A stretch of DNA of 64,000 bases from the NCBI GenBank assembly GCA_018136815.1, contig CM030935.1, positions 6,764,095 through 6,828,094 on the forward strand, in the 5' to 3' direction. How positions within the stretch are numbered: the stretch's first letter is position 1; each line of letters opens with the position of its first letter. Below are positions 43,601 to 53,160 of this stretch, piece after piece. Made by a program: the position numbers and the translations under genes. Origin of the DNA: Isochrysis galbana (taxonomy: Eukaryota; Haptophyta; Isochrysidales; Isochrysidaceae). The notes below the pieces were generated by a model, which saw nothing but the letters and a program-made list of their open reading frames with translations, was not told where the DNA came from and did no database searches.

Positions 43601-44504
43601 GGTACCACCCCAAGGCGCACGTCTCTGCACATGCGCTGTCGCGCTCGCGTGTCGGCCGGGCGGCGTGCGCTCACTGCGTCTTGCTTGCCCTGCGCGGCCT
43701 CCTCCTTGAGCGCTTCGCACTGCTCCTCCAGCTGCACCAGCTGCTGCTTGACAGCCGACGACTTTTCCACCTGCGCCGCAAGCGCGTCTCGCTCTTGAGA
43801 CACTATTGCCACCTTGTTCTTGGCAGCGACGAGGTCCGCCTGCATGGCCTGCAGCGCCTCCCTCTCCTTGAGCAGCTTTTTGCTCTCTGAGCGCAGCTCC
43901 TCCAGTTGCCGCTGCGTGGCACAAGGCCGAAGGGGTAAGGCGGTTGACGTTCACAGTGTGGGCGTTCGCGGCGGCACGCGTTTTCGGCGCTCACCTGTCT
44001 GTCGCTGGCGTCGGCGACCTCCTTCTTGAGTTCCTCGCACTGCTGCCTCAGCTGCGCGATCTCCTGCTCCGATCCCTCGGCGCCAACCTTGGCTTGCGCC
44101 ACCTGCGTGGCGAGCGCATCCCTCTGCTCGGCAGCGCGCTTCACCTCGTCGCTCGCAGCGGAGAGCTGCTCTCGCGTCTGCTGCAGTTGCTGCGCCTCCT
44201 CGCGCAGCTTGTCGCGCTGATCGACGGCCGCCTCAAGCTTCAGCCGCTCGAGCAGGTACTCGATCAGCTCGCGCTGCTGCTTCTCGGTGGCGGAGGCAGG
44301 CGGAGGGAGAGCACCGAGCTCTTCGTCCACCATCGAGAGCTCTTCGGAGACCACTGAGAGCTCTTCGGAGACCGCTGAGAGCTCGTCGTCGGCAGCGAGC
44401 CAAGGCAGGCGCGCGCGCGGAGCGGTGTGGAGAGGCGGGGCACGTAGTACGCCGAAGCCGCTCGCTCCGGCGGCGGCGCAGAGGAGAGCGAGGGCGAGGC
44501 GCAT
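40611..44504 (-). CDS. plastid-targeted long coiled-coil protein, six exons
   Basis: Exons 44504-43995, 43911-43675, 43561-43319, 43229-42981, 42903-42349 and 42260-40611. All five GT-AG introns (77-113 nt) are phase 0, and the total is 1147 residues. The N-terminus MRLALALLCAAAGASGFGVL looks like a signal peptide with a Phe just after the cleavage region, as in bipartite secondary-plastid presequences, followed by a basic stretch. After LSAVSEELSVVSEEL repeats, four homologous coiled-coil modules follow, with motifs ERDALAAQV, QLKQQCEALK and LEELRxECxKLLKEKE. Exons 2, 3 and 4 encode one each (79, 81 and 83 codons). The rest is long heptad coiled coil, with a Pro/Ala/Lys-rich tail ending GKGNESV. 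No enzymatic domain is seen; a structural plastid role is inferred. Divergently transcribed from the ferrochelatase-like gene. Confidence 0.85.
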
Positions 44505-45096
44505 GGAGGTGGGGAGGGGGTGGAGGGGGAAGGGCGAGGAGGCCGGGGGGGAGGAGGAAGGCGTGGGGCGGGGGGCGGGTAGGCGTCGGCGTCGGCGGCG
44601 CGCGCGGGGGGGCGGCGCGGGGGGGGGGGGGGGGGGGCGCGGGGGGGCGCGGGGGGGGGGGGCGGGGGGGGGGGTGCGCGGGGGGGGGGGCGGACGGCTC
44701 GCGATCTGCACCGATCTGGCCGCACGAGCGCGCGATCTCCCCGCGCGCGAGCTCCCGCCAATCTCGGCTCCCCCAAGGGCCATCCCCCCCGCCGCCCTCT
44801 CTCCCCCGTCCCCTCCCCCTGCGCCTTCCCCCCCCCCCCCTTCCCCGGTCCCCCCCGCGCGCGCGCCACCGCAGACGAAGCTTGTCGAGCTTCGACGAAG
44901 TCCGCGCTCGCCACCGGTTCTAATTCTATGGATGGGCCGTCCCATTCTAATCCTACTCACCCACCGCTCGGCCCTCGCCCGCTTCTCAAGCGTTTGTTTC
45001 CATAAAAAAATGAATCTATCTTTGGCTTTCCCCTGGTGCGGCATTTTGTTTTCGCCCCCCTCGCCGCCCTCTCGGGGAGGGAGAGGAGAAGAAGCG
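44505..45096. promoter_or_regulatory. shared bidirectional promoter region
   Basis: The 592 bp lie between two start codons pointing away from each other; both proteins appear plastid-targeted. It contains very G-rich blocks (44620-44690) and C runs (44829-44845). An ATGGGCCGTCCCAT palindrome (ATGGG/CCCAT arms) sits between two TTCTAAT repeats near 44918-44955. No TATA box is recognised with confidence. Confidence 0.5.
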
Positions 45097-47250
45097 ATGG
45101 GGCTGGGGCTGCTGGCGGCGGCGGCGGCGGCGGCGGGGGGCCTCGCTCTGCTCTCTCCCGTGGCGCGCTCTCCCGTGGCCTCGCGCAGTCGCGTGCCGTC
45201 GATGCAGCTTGCTGGGCTTGCCTTCGACGAGCTGGGAGAGAGCTGGACCGAGAAGGGAGGCTCTAGCGTGGGCGTTCTGCTGCTGAGCGTCGGATCTCCA
45301 GAGACTCCAGACGATGTGGAGGTGGCCACGATGGGGAAGGGCTCTGGGGGGATGTGGTGAGGTGTGGGGGTGCTCTGGAGGGAGGACGGGTCTGCGGCAG
45401 GCTTTGTGGCAGGGGCGGTGTGTGGCTCGCCCTCGGGGGGGGGGTGAGGGAGGGAAACGGGCGGTGCAGGCCCGTGGGGGGGGAATGGGAGGAGAAGTGC
45501 TGCGGACGTGTTGGCTGATGCTGCCGCTTCCTACAGAGCGCATAGGGAGCAGGGTGGGGCGCGATCGGGCAGGTGGCGGCGCTGGGTGGGGGTGGGGAGG
45601 GGAGTTCTCCGCCACCGCTGGACTGCTGGACTGGCTCAGCCCTCGCTCTGCATGCACCACCGATGGCTGGGCTACGCCCTCGCTCTGCACGCAGGAGTAC
45701 CTGTTCAACGTCTTTTGCGACCCGGAGATCATGACGCTTCCGCAGTACCTCGGCTTCATCAAACGGCCGCTCGCGTGGTTCATCGCCAAGTCGCGAGCTT
45801 CAGAGGTGAGACGGAAAGTGGCGCGACCGCCCGAGAGAAGGTGGTGCGACCGCCCGAGCGGACCCCTGCGGGCAGACGGCCAAGCACCCCCACCAACCCA
45901 ACCCTCCCACCTCCACCACGCCCCCATCCTCTGTGCGCCAGGCGCGCGCGGCCATGATCCAGGCAGGCGGCGAGTCCCCACAAGTGGCCACCATTCGGAA
46001 GCAGGCCGACAAGCTCGAGGTGGCGCTGCGGGAACGGGGGATTGATGCATCGCTCTTTGTGGCGATGCGGTACTGGCGCCCTCTCGCCGAGGACGCGGTG
46101 GCCGAGATGACCCAGCAGAACGTCACTCGACTGGTCATTATCCCACTCTACCCGCATTTCTCCATCTCCACATCGGGCTCGGCACTTAGGGTGCTCGAGC
46201 GGATGCTTTACACAACGCCAGGCTTCCCCATGAAATCGACCGTCGTGCCTTCCTGGTTCAACCGGCCGACCTACGTGCGCGCCTCAGCCCGCATGATCGA
46301 GCAGTCCCTCCAGACGCTCCCCGACGCGGACCGCGCTTCGGCGCACATTGTCTACTCGGCCCAGGGCCTGCCGCGCAAATATGTCGAGTTTCTCGGCGAC
46401 CCCTACCAGGGCCAGGTGGAGCGCGGCGTTGCGCTGCTTGCGGAGGAGCTCGGTAGGCGCGGCATTGAGAACGACTACAGCCTGTCCTACCAAGGGCAGA
46501 TCGGACCCGAGGCGGTGCCGTGGACTGAGCCATCGACCACGGACACTATCGAGAAGCTCGGGCGGGAGGGGACGCGCACGCTGCTACTCGTGCCGGTTAG
46601 CTTCGTGTTCGAGCACATGGGGACTCTCAACGAGATGGACCGCGAGCTCGCGGACGTGGCCACACGGGTGCGCGCCGCCCGCGCTGGGCACCCCTGCGAT
46701 AAGTCCACGCCCGTTGCAGTGCAGCCGTGCCGAGAATGCACCATTCGCCCTGTGCAGGCGGGGATCCGGGATTTTGTGCGCGTGCCGACCCTCGGGACCG
46801 ACGACGAGTTCATCGACACACTGGCTTCAGTCGTACAGGAGGCTCTGCCCGACTTGAACCAGCCGTCGATGCAGATTATCAACCAGGGCGAGCCGGTGAG
46901 CCGCGGCTTTGCTGTCGCCTCGCGATCTTGAGCAGTGTGTCCAGCGGGGCGCTCGCACCAGCCCCATTCCGAGAGCGCCCGATCGACCTCCCAATTGCTG
47001 ACCAACGCGACCGTCGGGTGCGTCGCAGGTAGCGCTCAACGTGGTCAACGAGTACGTGACATTGTACACCAAGGATCAGTTACAGCTGGTGCCTCAAGAG
47101 CGGCCCTGGGGGTTCACCGAGCAGGCTGAGGTGGTCAATGGTCGCCTTGCCATGGCTGCCATCACGCTCTCCGTGGCGCTCACACTCGATCCCACCCTCA
47201 AGGCCCTCGTCGCCATGTACAAGGCGTCCAAGGCAGCTGTCACGGGGTGA
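45097..47250 (+). CDS. ferrochelatase-like protein with C-terminal chlorophyll a/b-binding domain; catalytic His and Glu replaced
   Basis: Exons 45097-45321, 45695-45805, 45942-46895 and 47029-47250, all phase-0 GT-AG joins, 503 residues. The N-terminus (MGLGLLAAAAAAAGGLALL, then a Ser/Arg-rich stretch) resembles a plastid presequence. Ferrochelatase motifs are clear: GVLLLSVGSPETPDDVE, EYLFNVFCDPEIMTLP, FVAMRYWRPLAED and LVIIPLYPHFSISTSGSALR. The motif that is SAHG(V/L)P in active enzymes reads SAQGLP (Gln253, codon CAG at 46362). The EHIETL motif reads EHMGTL (Gly339, codon GGG at 46620). These are the positions of human His263 and Glu343. The last exon adds WGFTEQAEVVNGRLAMAAI and a hydrophobic helix, the CAB/HLIP-type domain of plastid and cyanobacterial ferrochelatase. 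Family membership is certain; activity is doubtful, and a porphyrin-binding or regulatory role is inference. Confidence 0.93.
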
Positions 47251-48240
47251 CAGGCCACCTTGTGCTTGAGACGTGCTCGTGTCGCGGCGCTCGAGTAGCC
47301 CATGCTATAGCGCCGCTCTATAGCTCAACTCCTCTAGGATACCCTGTGGTAGCTGCTCCAAACAAGTAGAGTCGACTTCGTACATCGGTCGTGGCGCAGT
47401 GGTCGACCCACTCCCTGGGCGTCCGCAATTGTACAGACGAGGTAGCCAGGCGCGTGGAATACAGGCGAGGGCCTCCGCGGGTGTTGCCAACATCGTTGTG
47501 CCTTCCGCGGGAGATTGGATATAGGTAGCTCGACCCTCGCTTCAGGTATGGCAGGTGGCACGTCTCACTTCGCTGCGTGGGTGCTGTCCGCCTGGCTGCG
47601 GGCGTTGCCCGCCAAGATGCTGAGCCGGTGCTGGCCGGATGACTAGTGAGCTGATCCCGCCTCACAGCCCAAGCTGTTGCTAGAAACCTCTGCCGCGCTT
47701 TTATCTTCTTTCCACCGCCAGCCTTCCCTTTGCCAACGTTATCGGCGGTATGGCTCTGCCGTGTTTAATGCAGCTGATCCTGTTGCGTCTCGCATCTTGC
47801 TAGCTCTTTCTGCCTTTTGTTACGCTCTTGCGCGCAGCGCGCTGGGGGCAACATGCGCGGTGCTGCTACGTCTTCGGCGATGGGCTGCACTGCGGTGCAG
47901 TCACGCTATGCGCTATGCGGAGCCCGACCCGCCTACGACGTGTAAGTGTTGGCCGGGGCGACGTTAATGCTCTCGCTCCAAGTCCAGCTAACTAATCAAA
48001 ACCTCGCTTGCTTCTTCTTTCCTATCTCTGCTCCCGCCTCCAGCCTCTCTCCTACGGCGCGTGGGCCTATACACGCCGCCACGGCTTGCTCTCCAAGCCA
48101 CGACACACACTGTGACCGCACTGAACCCAAGGCCAAGGCACAAAACAAAATGTAAAGATAAGAGCAATAAGTAGCAAAACGCGAATTACAATTATACCTC
48201 CCGCCTCGCAGGTGCAGGTGCCGCCCGGCTCCCCGTAGTG
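47251..48240. other. intergenic with a SINE head fragment
   Basis: At 47390-47415 CGTGGCGCAGTGGTCGACCCACTCC has a canonical Pol III A box and matches the SINE-like head at 10523-10549; no B box follows. Near 48120-48150, CCAAGGCACAAAACAAAA resembles the reverse complement of about 54270-54295. No gene seen. Confidence 0.45.
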
Positions 48241-48253
48241 CTAGGGCGGTCAA

Positions 48254-48703
48254 TGCTCCGTCAGGTGTCAGGTCGTCAGGTCTCGGCGACCTTACACCTC
48301 ATATCAGGACCTAATATCAGGTCCTCATATCAGGTTACTAATGTTATAATATGGTATCAAAACTATTGTTATAGTTTCAGCGATGGAGCGCGCGCCGACC
48401 GCTCCCACCTCCCAGCCCCCCGCCGCCACGACGCCCCACCGGGGCCGCCCCAAGCCGCCGGAGCCAAAGCGCTCGCAGGCCGCCCCCCTCACAGACAGTG
48501 ACGTCGACATGATCCTCCCGCCCTCGCCCTCGCCTCCCCAACACCACCAGAAGCAGGGAACAGGCAGGGTCCTGTTCCATGCTGACCAACAGGGCCAGTC
48601 CCTGACCCTGCCTCCTGCCACTGCGACCTTATATCAGGTATCAGGGGTGGTGGACCTTATATCATGATATCAGGACCTAATATTAGGCTGATGGAGCAAC
48701 TAG
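48254..48703. mobile_element. hAT-like TIR element (TTGCTCC family), copy 1, itself interrupted
   Basis: Its left 100 bp (TGCTCCGTCAGGTGTCAGG to ACTAATGTTATAATATG) and right 80 bp (CAGGTATCAGGGGTGGTGG to GATGGAGCAACTA) match the copy at 51943-52430. The interior differs because a MERA-type element (about 48352-48627) occupies it. GGTCAA flanks both sides. Confidence 0.75.
48352..48627 (+). mobile_element. MERA-type element nested in the TTGCTCC element
   Basis: AAAACTATTGTTATAGTTTC, then GCGATGGAGCGCGCGCCGAC. The ATG at 48383 opens a frame MERAPTAPTSQPPAATTPH. The same start is seen in reverse at 33488 and, degraded, near 50200. Confidence 0.6.
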
Positions 48704-49100
48704 GGTCAAACACAAGGCTTTTTAAGTACTAATACTAATATTGGCGGGGGGGCGACGGGTCGACATTTTTTACCGTGAGCGGAAAGCCCCGGCGAAAGCG
48801 GGTCGGAGGTCGGAGGGTCTCCCGGCCTTTTCAGAATCCTCGTCCGAAAACCGAAAAGACGTTGCACGAAGTCCGGTCTGACCCCCCTCCCCCTCCCCCT
48901 CCCTAGCACAGGCTCTAGCGGCTCACACGAGCCGAACTGGACGTCGCTCCCACTAACCACTTAGAGATGTGTTTCTTTGACTTAAAAGGTACCATATCCG
49001 CAGAGGCCGCCCTAGCAGCCACGCCAACCACCGCTCGCGCGCATCGCTCCGTAATCGGCCAGCCACAGTTTGATCGAGCAATGCACCGTTCAGCTTCTTC

Positions 49101-50087
49101 CTATTCGGCGCTTTGTATGAGGTATGAGGGCTGTGCCATCTTCAATGCCGTCACCATAGCAATGAATTTTGGATGGTCTGCCACTGCGGCCGGAATATTG
49201 CAAGCGTAAAACATTTCCGCTATTGCCGCATCGCACGCGTCCTTGCTCGCACCACCAAAGCTCAAGGGCATCTGACCACCTGAGCCCATAGCGCGCGCTT
49301 GCACCTCACCAACTCCACGCGACCCATCACTCACGCCAGTTGCCTCATCCACTTGCCTCACTGCCTCCTTTCGCCTTTTCTTGCTCTCCTTGTCGGCCTC
49401 GTTCTTCCGCACCCTATCGAGCAGAAGGATCAGAAAGGAGGGGTGTGTGGCAGCACACCTTGCAGACATGTTGCGACCCATGAGGTGATCGACAACACGC
49501 GTGGCGCCCCCCCGACGTGCCGCGCCACAACCCAAGCAGCTCCACCTAGGCATGCTGGGGTCCTCTTCCGAGGTGATGGTGACGCACGCCCAACAGGGAT
49601 CAGTGCGCTTCGCCACCAGCGAGTGGCGCTTGCGGCCCACTAGTGGCTGGCTCAGCCCCGTGGCTCGCGTGGGGAGCACATTGAAGATTGTGCTCCCCTC
49701 CCCATCGCAAGCGCGCGGCTCCTCCTCCCCCTCCTCCTCCTCCACTCCACCGCAGTGGCTTCTCCCATGCAAAAGCGCTGCCCATTGCAGCGGCGCTGCC
49801 GTAGGGGTAGGGGGTGGAGGGTTTGCATCGGCGTCGACGGCGGGGACGACGGCGGTGTTGCGCGCAGCGAGCGCGGAGCGAGAGGCGCGGTCGGGGTTGG
49901 GGTTGGGCTGCAAGGACATGGAGGTGGCAGGGAGAGAGAGAGGGCAGAGCTCAGAGGAGGGGGGGGGGCAGACAAAGGGGCCCTGGCGGCAGGGCGACAG
50001 ACGACGGGGCGATAGCCGAAGGACCTCTTTTATATTTGATTTATGGTGTCCCCCCCCCCGGTACTGTTTTTTCGGACTGTTTTTCAC
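49101..50087 (-). pseudogene. BED-finger hAT transposase, N-terminal fragment
   Basis: The minus-strand frame has a BED-like zinc finger (DPCWACVTI, WSCLGCGAARRGG, VVDHLMGRN, then a Cys). A basic helix (KKRRKEAVRQVDE) follows, then DAAIAEMFYACNIPAAVADH and PKFIAMVTALKMAQPSY. The latter is the typical entry of the hAT DUF659-type region. The frame stops at 49101 right after this motif, so the catalytic and dimerisation domains are missing. About 120 bp upstream, on the same strand, is a degenerate MERA start (GATTGTTATAGC...ATGTAGTGCGCGCCGACCGC). This links the MERA family to this transposase. Confidence 0.75.
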
Positions 50088-50785
50088 TGTTTTTGTACAA
50101 AGGCCAAAAACAGACTGTTTTTACTGTTTTTGGAGCCCCCTCCACTGTTTTTCCCATCTAGGGCTGGGGCTGGGAGGAGGCGGGAGCGGTCGGCGCGCAC
50201 TACATTGCTAAAGCTATAACAATCGTTTTTATCTCACTACAATACTAGAGCTAGCCTGAGTGCACGGCGCACGGTTCTCTCTCTAGTCACACACGCGTTT
50301 GTTTACTGTTTACGCGTAGAGTGAAGAGTTGGCGACAGGCCTCCCCAGCGAGACGCGGCGTGTTCACGGCTGTACTCCAACCACACCCCACACACGCTGA
50401 CTGTGAATAGAAGACTCCTCCTCATGGCCGCGCAGTTTCGTTCGCTCAGTCCGTTCGTTCTCTTCACTTTCTTTTTCGGTTTTTCTCCATTCTTTCCACG
50501 AGGAGGAGAGCGAGCACAGGAGAGAGAGAGAGAGAGTAGTAGTCAGAGGGATATATAGAAGAGAGAGACGAGAGAGAGAGAGATGTAGTCTCTCTCTCTC
50601 TCTCTCGTCTTCCATCCCTCTCTCTCTCTCTCCCTCTGCTCGCTCTCCTCCTCGTCTCGCGATTCGGCGCTCCCCCCGCCCCCCTCCCCCACCCACCCCC
50701 CTTCCCTCCTCTCTCCTCCTCGTCGTCCGGCCCGAGGCGAGATCAAACACCCCTTTGGGGCGCCGCCGCCGCCGTGGCCGATGCG
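50088..50785. other. intergenic with degenerate MERA end and GA/CT tracts
   Basis: It contains the MERA-like end (about 50185-50235) and four ACTGTTTTT(n) motifs (50060-50150). A (GA)n/(CT)n region at 50520-50640 precedes the cyclin gene. Confidence 0.5.
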
Positions 50786-51448
50786 ATGAGGCCTCACCTG
50801 CTGCTGCGGGGCGCTGCAGTGGGCCTCGAGCTTGCCGACCACACCGCTTTCACCGCTGGCGCGCTCTTCTCGCGATACGGCGCGGCGCACCCGCCAGAGC
50901 AGCTAGAGCTGGAGGAGCAGAGCCGCGTGGGAGCGTGCCTTTTCGCCGCATGCAAGGTGTGCGAGCAGCCGCGCCGCGCGAGGGACGTCATTAACGCTGT
51001 CTACCGCGCGGCGCACGGCCGGTTGCTCTCAAGCGCGCGTGAATACTGGGCCAGAAAGGACGCATTGCTTTCGCACGAGCAGCATATGCTGCGAGCCGTT
51101 GGGTTCGACCTTGTCATTGCGCACCCGCACCCTCTGCTCTATCACTATCTCCACGCATTGCAGGCGCCCCCGGCCGTGGCGACCCTTGCGGCAGCCATTG
51201 TCAACGACAGCGCGACCTCAATGCTGTGTGGCGCACGGCCTGCGCGCCTCATCGCTTGCGCAGCAATCGCCCTCGCCGCGGCACTCCTCAATTCCGTGGC
51301 TGAGATCCAACCCTTCCCTGATCAATGGTGGCATGCAGTTGGGGTGACAGACGAAGGCATCGCATTAGTGAGTGCTGATTTGGCTCAGATATTCCTCACG
51401 AATGGTGGCGCTAGTGAGGCCGCCGCGCTGAGGCCTCAATGTGTATAA
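50786..51448 (+). CDS. cyclin, L/T/Q-type
   Basis: A 220-residue single-exon frame; I use the first ATG at 50786 (MRPHLLLRG). The N-terminal cyclin box is clear: AAVGLELADHTAFTAGALFSRY, then RVGACLFAACKVCEQPRRAR and DVINAVYR. YWARKDALLSHEQHMLRAVGFDL and HPHPLLYHYLHAL follow. This pattern (ACKVEEQPRR...E...L..LGFD....HPH..L..Y) is that of transcription-type cyclins such as cyclin L, T or Q. A second helical repeat (LIACAAIALAAALLN) completes the fold. It is short compared with cyclin L, with no RS tail. A CDK partner is expected; which one cannot be told. Confidence 0.85.
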   Translation: MRPHLLLRGAAVGLELADHTAFTAGALFSRYGAAHPPEQLELEEQSRVGACLFAACKVCEQPRRARDVINAVYRAAHGRLLSSAREYWARKDALLSHEQHMLRAVGFDLVIAHPHPLLYHYLHALQAPPAVATLAAAIVNDSATSMLCGARPARLIACAAIALAAALLNSVAEIQPFPDQWWHAVGVTDEGIALVSADLAQIFLTNGGASEAAALRPQCV

Positions 51449-51599
51449 GAAAAAGTCTTGAAGGCGTCCGTCAAGCTACTAAAAACCTTTTACAATTCAC
51501 GCCTCGCGCGCGGCTTTTGGACGCGCTCATGTATTCACGTCCACATCCCTTCGTTCCCTCACAACCCGCCTTGCGGCACTACCCCTTGTGCACTACTTA

Positions 51600-51872
51600 A
51601 GACTTGGGCAACTAACTTTATAGTTGGTTGCGATGGAGCGCGCCGGCGCGCCTCTCCTCTCGTTCGGGTCCCCCACTGAAGGCGGCCCACCAGCTCCCAT
51701 GCAACAGTCGCTGGCGAAACGACCGCGTCCGCCGTCTGCGGCCGAACAGATGCGCGCGACCCCGGTCGCACCGTCGCACCACGCGGCCCATGGCCCCGGC
51801 CACATCACACACGGCAGCCATGCTGACCCCCCACATGGGGGGCGGCATCGGGCTGGTAGCAATCTAGAAGTG
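51600..51872 (+). mobile_element. MERA element, copy
   Basis: GGGCAACTAACTTTATAGTTGGTTG is followed by CGATGGAGCGCGCCGGC. The frame MERAGAPLLSFGSPTEGGPP continues with SLAKRPRPPSAAEQ and RATPVA, closely matching the 19.7-kb copy at the protein level. It ends shortly before the TIR element at 51943. Confidence 0.65.
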
Positions 51873-51942
51873 TAGTCTCAGCTAGCCTGCAACGTGCTGT
51901 GGGACGGCGCGACGCGCGCAGCCAATTAGTAGCCTGTGGAAT

Positions 51943-52430
51943 CTTAGTTGCTCCGTCAGGTGTCAGGTCGTCAGGTCTCGGCGACCTTACACCTCATATC
52001 AGGACCCCTAATCTCAGGTCCTCATATCAGGTTACTAATGTTATAATATGTTAGTGTAACAATAGCAATGAGAAATCTAATGGCTAATGGTGTTATTTAG
52101 TTTTAGTACAGAGACCTCCTTCCTCCTTCCTGCACTGCGTGTCTGGGCGTCTGGGCTGCTAGTTTTTCTAGGGTGGTGATTATGAAAGGGGGGCCCGGGA
52201 GCTTTCCTCACCCTACATACCTCTTTCTCCTTGTCCTGGGCGCCGCCTGTATATGTGATGTCGTCGTCGTGACTAGGCGATCTCCCGACTCTAGCCGGAT
52301 AGTGCGAACTATTCTTTTTCCTTTGAAAGTTATAATACTTATAAATGCATGACCTAATATCAGGTATCAGGGGTGGTGGACCTTATATCATGATATCAGG
52401 ACCTAATATTAGGCTGATGGAGCAACTAGG
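51943..52430. mobile_element. hAT-like TIR element (TTGCTCC family), copy 2, 8-bp TSD
   Basis: Ends CTTAGTTGCTCCGTCAG / CTGATGGAGCAACTAGG; flanked by TGTGGAAT on both sides (51935-51942 and 52431-52438). The terminal 100 and 80 bp match the copy at 48254-48703. The interior contains many TATCAGG motifs and no coding frame. Confidence 0.9.
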
Positions 52431-52439
52431 TGTGGAATT

Positions 52440-52889
52440 GATAGCTTTTTTTTGACGTCTAAAGGCCAAAGACAGCTTTCTTCTTTGCACGGAGGACTAG
52501 AAAATGGAAAATTAGGCAGAAGGAAGAATTTTGAGCTCTATCTAGCTCTAGACCGCCCGTTCTTTTGGCTGCTAGTATACTCAAGATCTAGTCTAGACCA
52601 GCACCGGCCTCAACTATCTTTAAAAAAGTAGGGTCATGGCATGACGTCACATGGAGCGCGCGTCGCTCCCCTTCTGTCGCATCCAGAGCACTATTTTATT
52701 TACATTTACTCGAGGCGGATGCGGCGCTAGGCCCAGGCGGAAATATTCAAGATATTTCGCGGGATATTTGGGCGAATATGGCCCAAAAAATATTTCGCAT
52801 ATTTTGCGGAATATTTGAGCTGCTCAAGCAACGAGATCAAAAACAAAACCCCCTTTTCAACAAGAAAATCATTAGAAAGGCATGGCCGG
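52440..52889. other. intergenic with an AT-rich GATATTTCGC cluster
   Basis: Between about 52740 and 52820 imperfect repeats and inversions of GATATTTCGCG/GAATATTT cluster. No gene is supported. Confidence 0.4.
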
Positions 52890-53160
52890 CGGCTGTCAGA
52901 GCAAGGCTGATCTCACTCTTGGAGATTGCCTGCGAGGGCGCGCCGGCAGCTAGCGCGGAATGCGGTTCTTGGTGGGAGCTCATGGAGCTTTCCTCGGGGG
53001 TGACTACGGGCATGGTGATCGACGCACGACGCACGACGCACGCACGGAGCACGGAGGGCGCGGAAGTGTGGAAGGAGGCTTGTGGGAGGTGGTGGCAGGC
53101 GACTGGGGGTGGCTCAGGCGCGTGCTTGGCTTGTATTGACTCGTTGACTCGGGGTATAGA
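52890..53160 (-). pseudogene. gag-start fragment of the Ty3/gypsy family
   Basis: Nearly identical to about 10045-10310, including the ATG context CACCATGCCCGTAGTCACCC and the following PEESSM codons. The fragment ends where the GGTCAAACA repeat begins, so it is a truncated second insertion. Confidence 0.85.

Larger units (their letters stand above)
48241..48960 (+). repeat. GGTCAAACA fold-back repeat, interrupted copy
   Basis: CTAGGGCGGTCAA at 48241-48253 resumes at 48704 as GGTCAAACACAAGGCTTTTTAA and continues to ACATTTTTTACCGTG. The interruption is the TIR element at 48254-48703. Without it the sequence matches the start of the 53160 copy. The distal limit is uncertain. Confidence 0.55.

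Noticed and set aside
44620-44690. Possible sequencing/assembly artefact in G runs
   Set aside because: Cannot be judged without reads; the flanking genes are in frame, so I did not treat it as a break.
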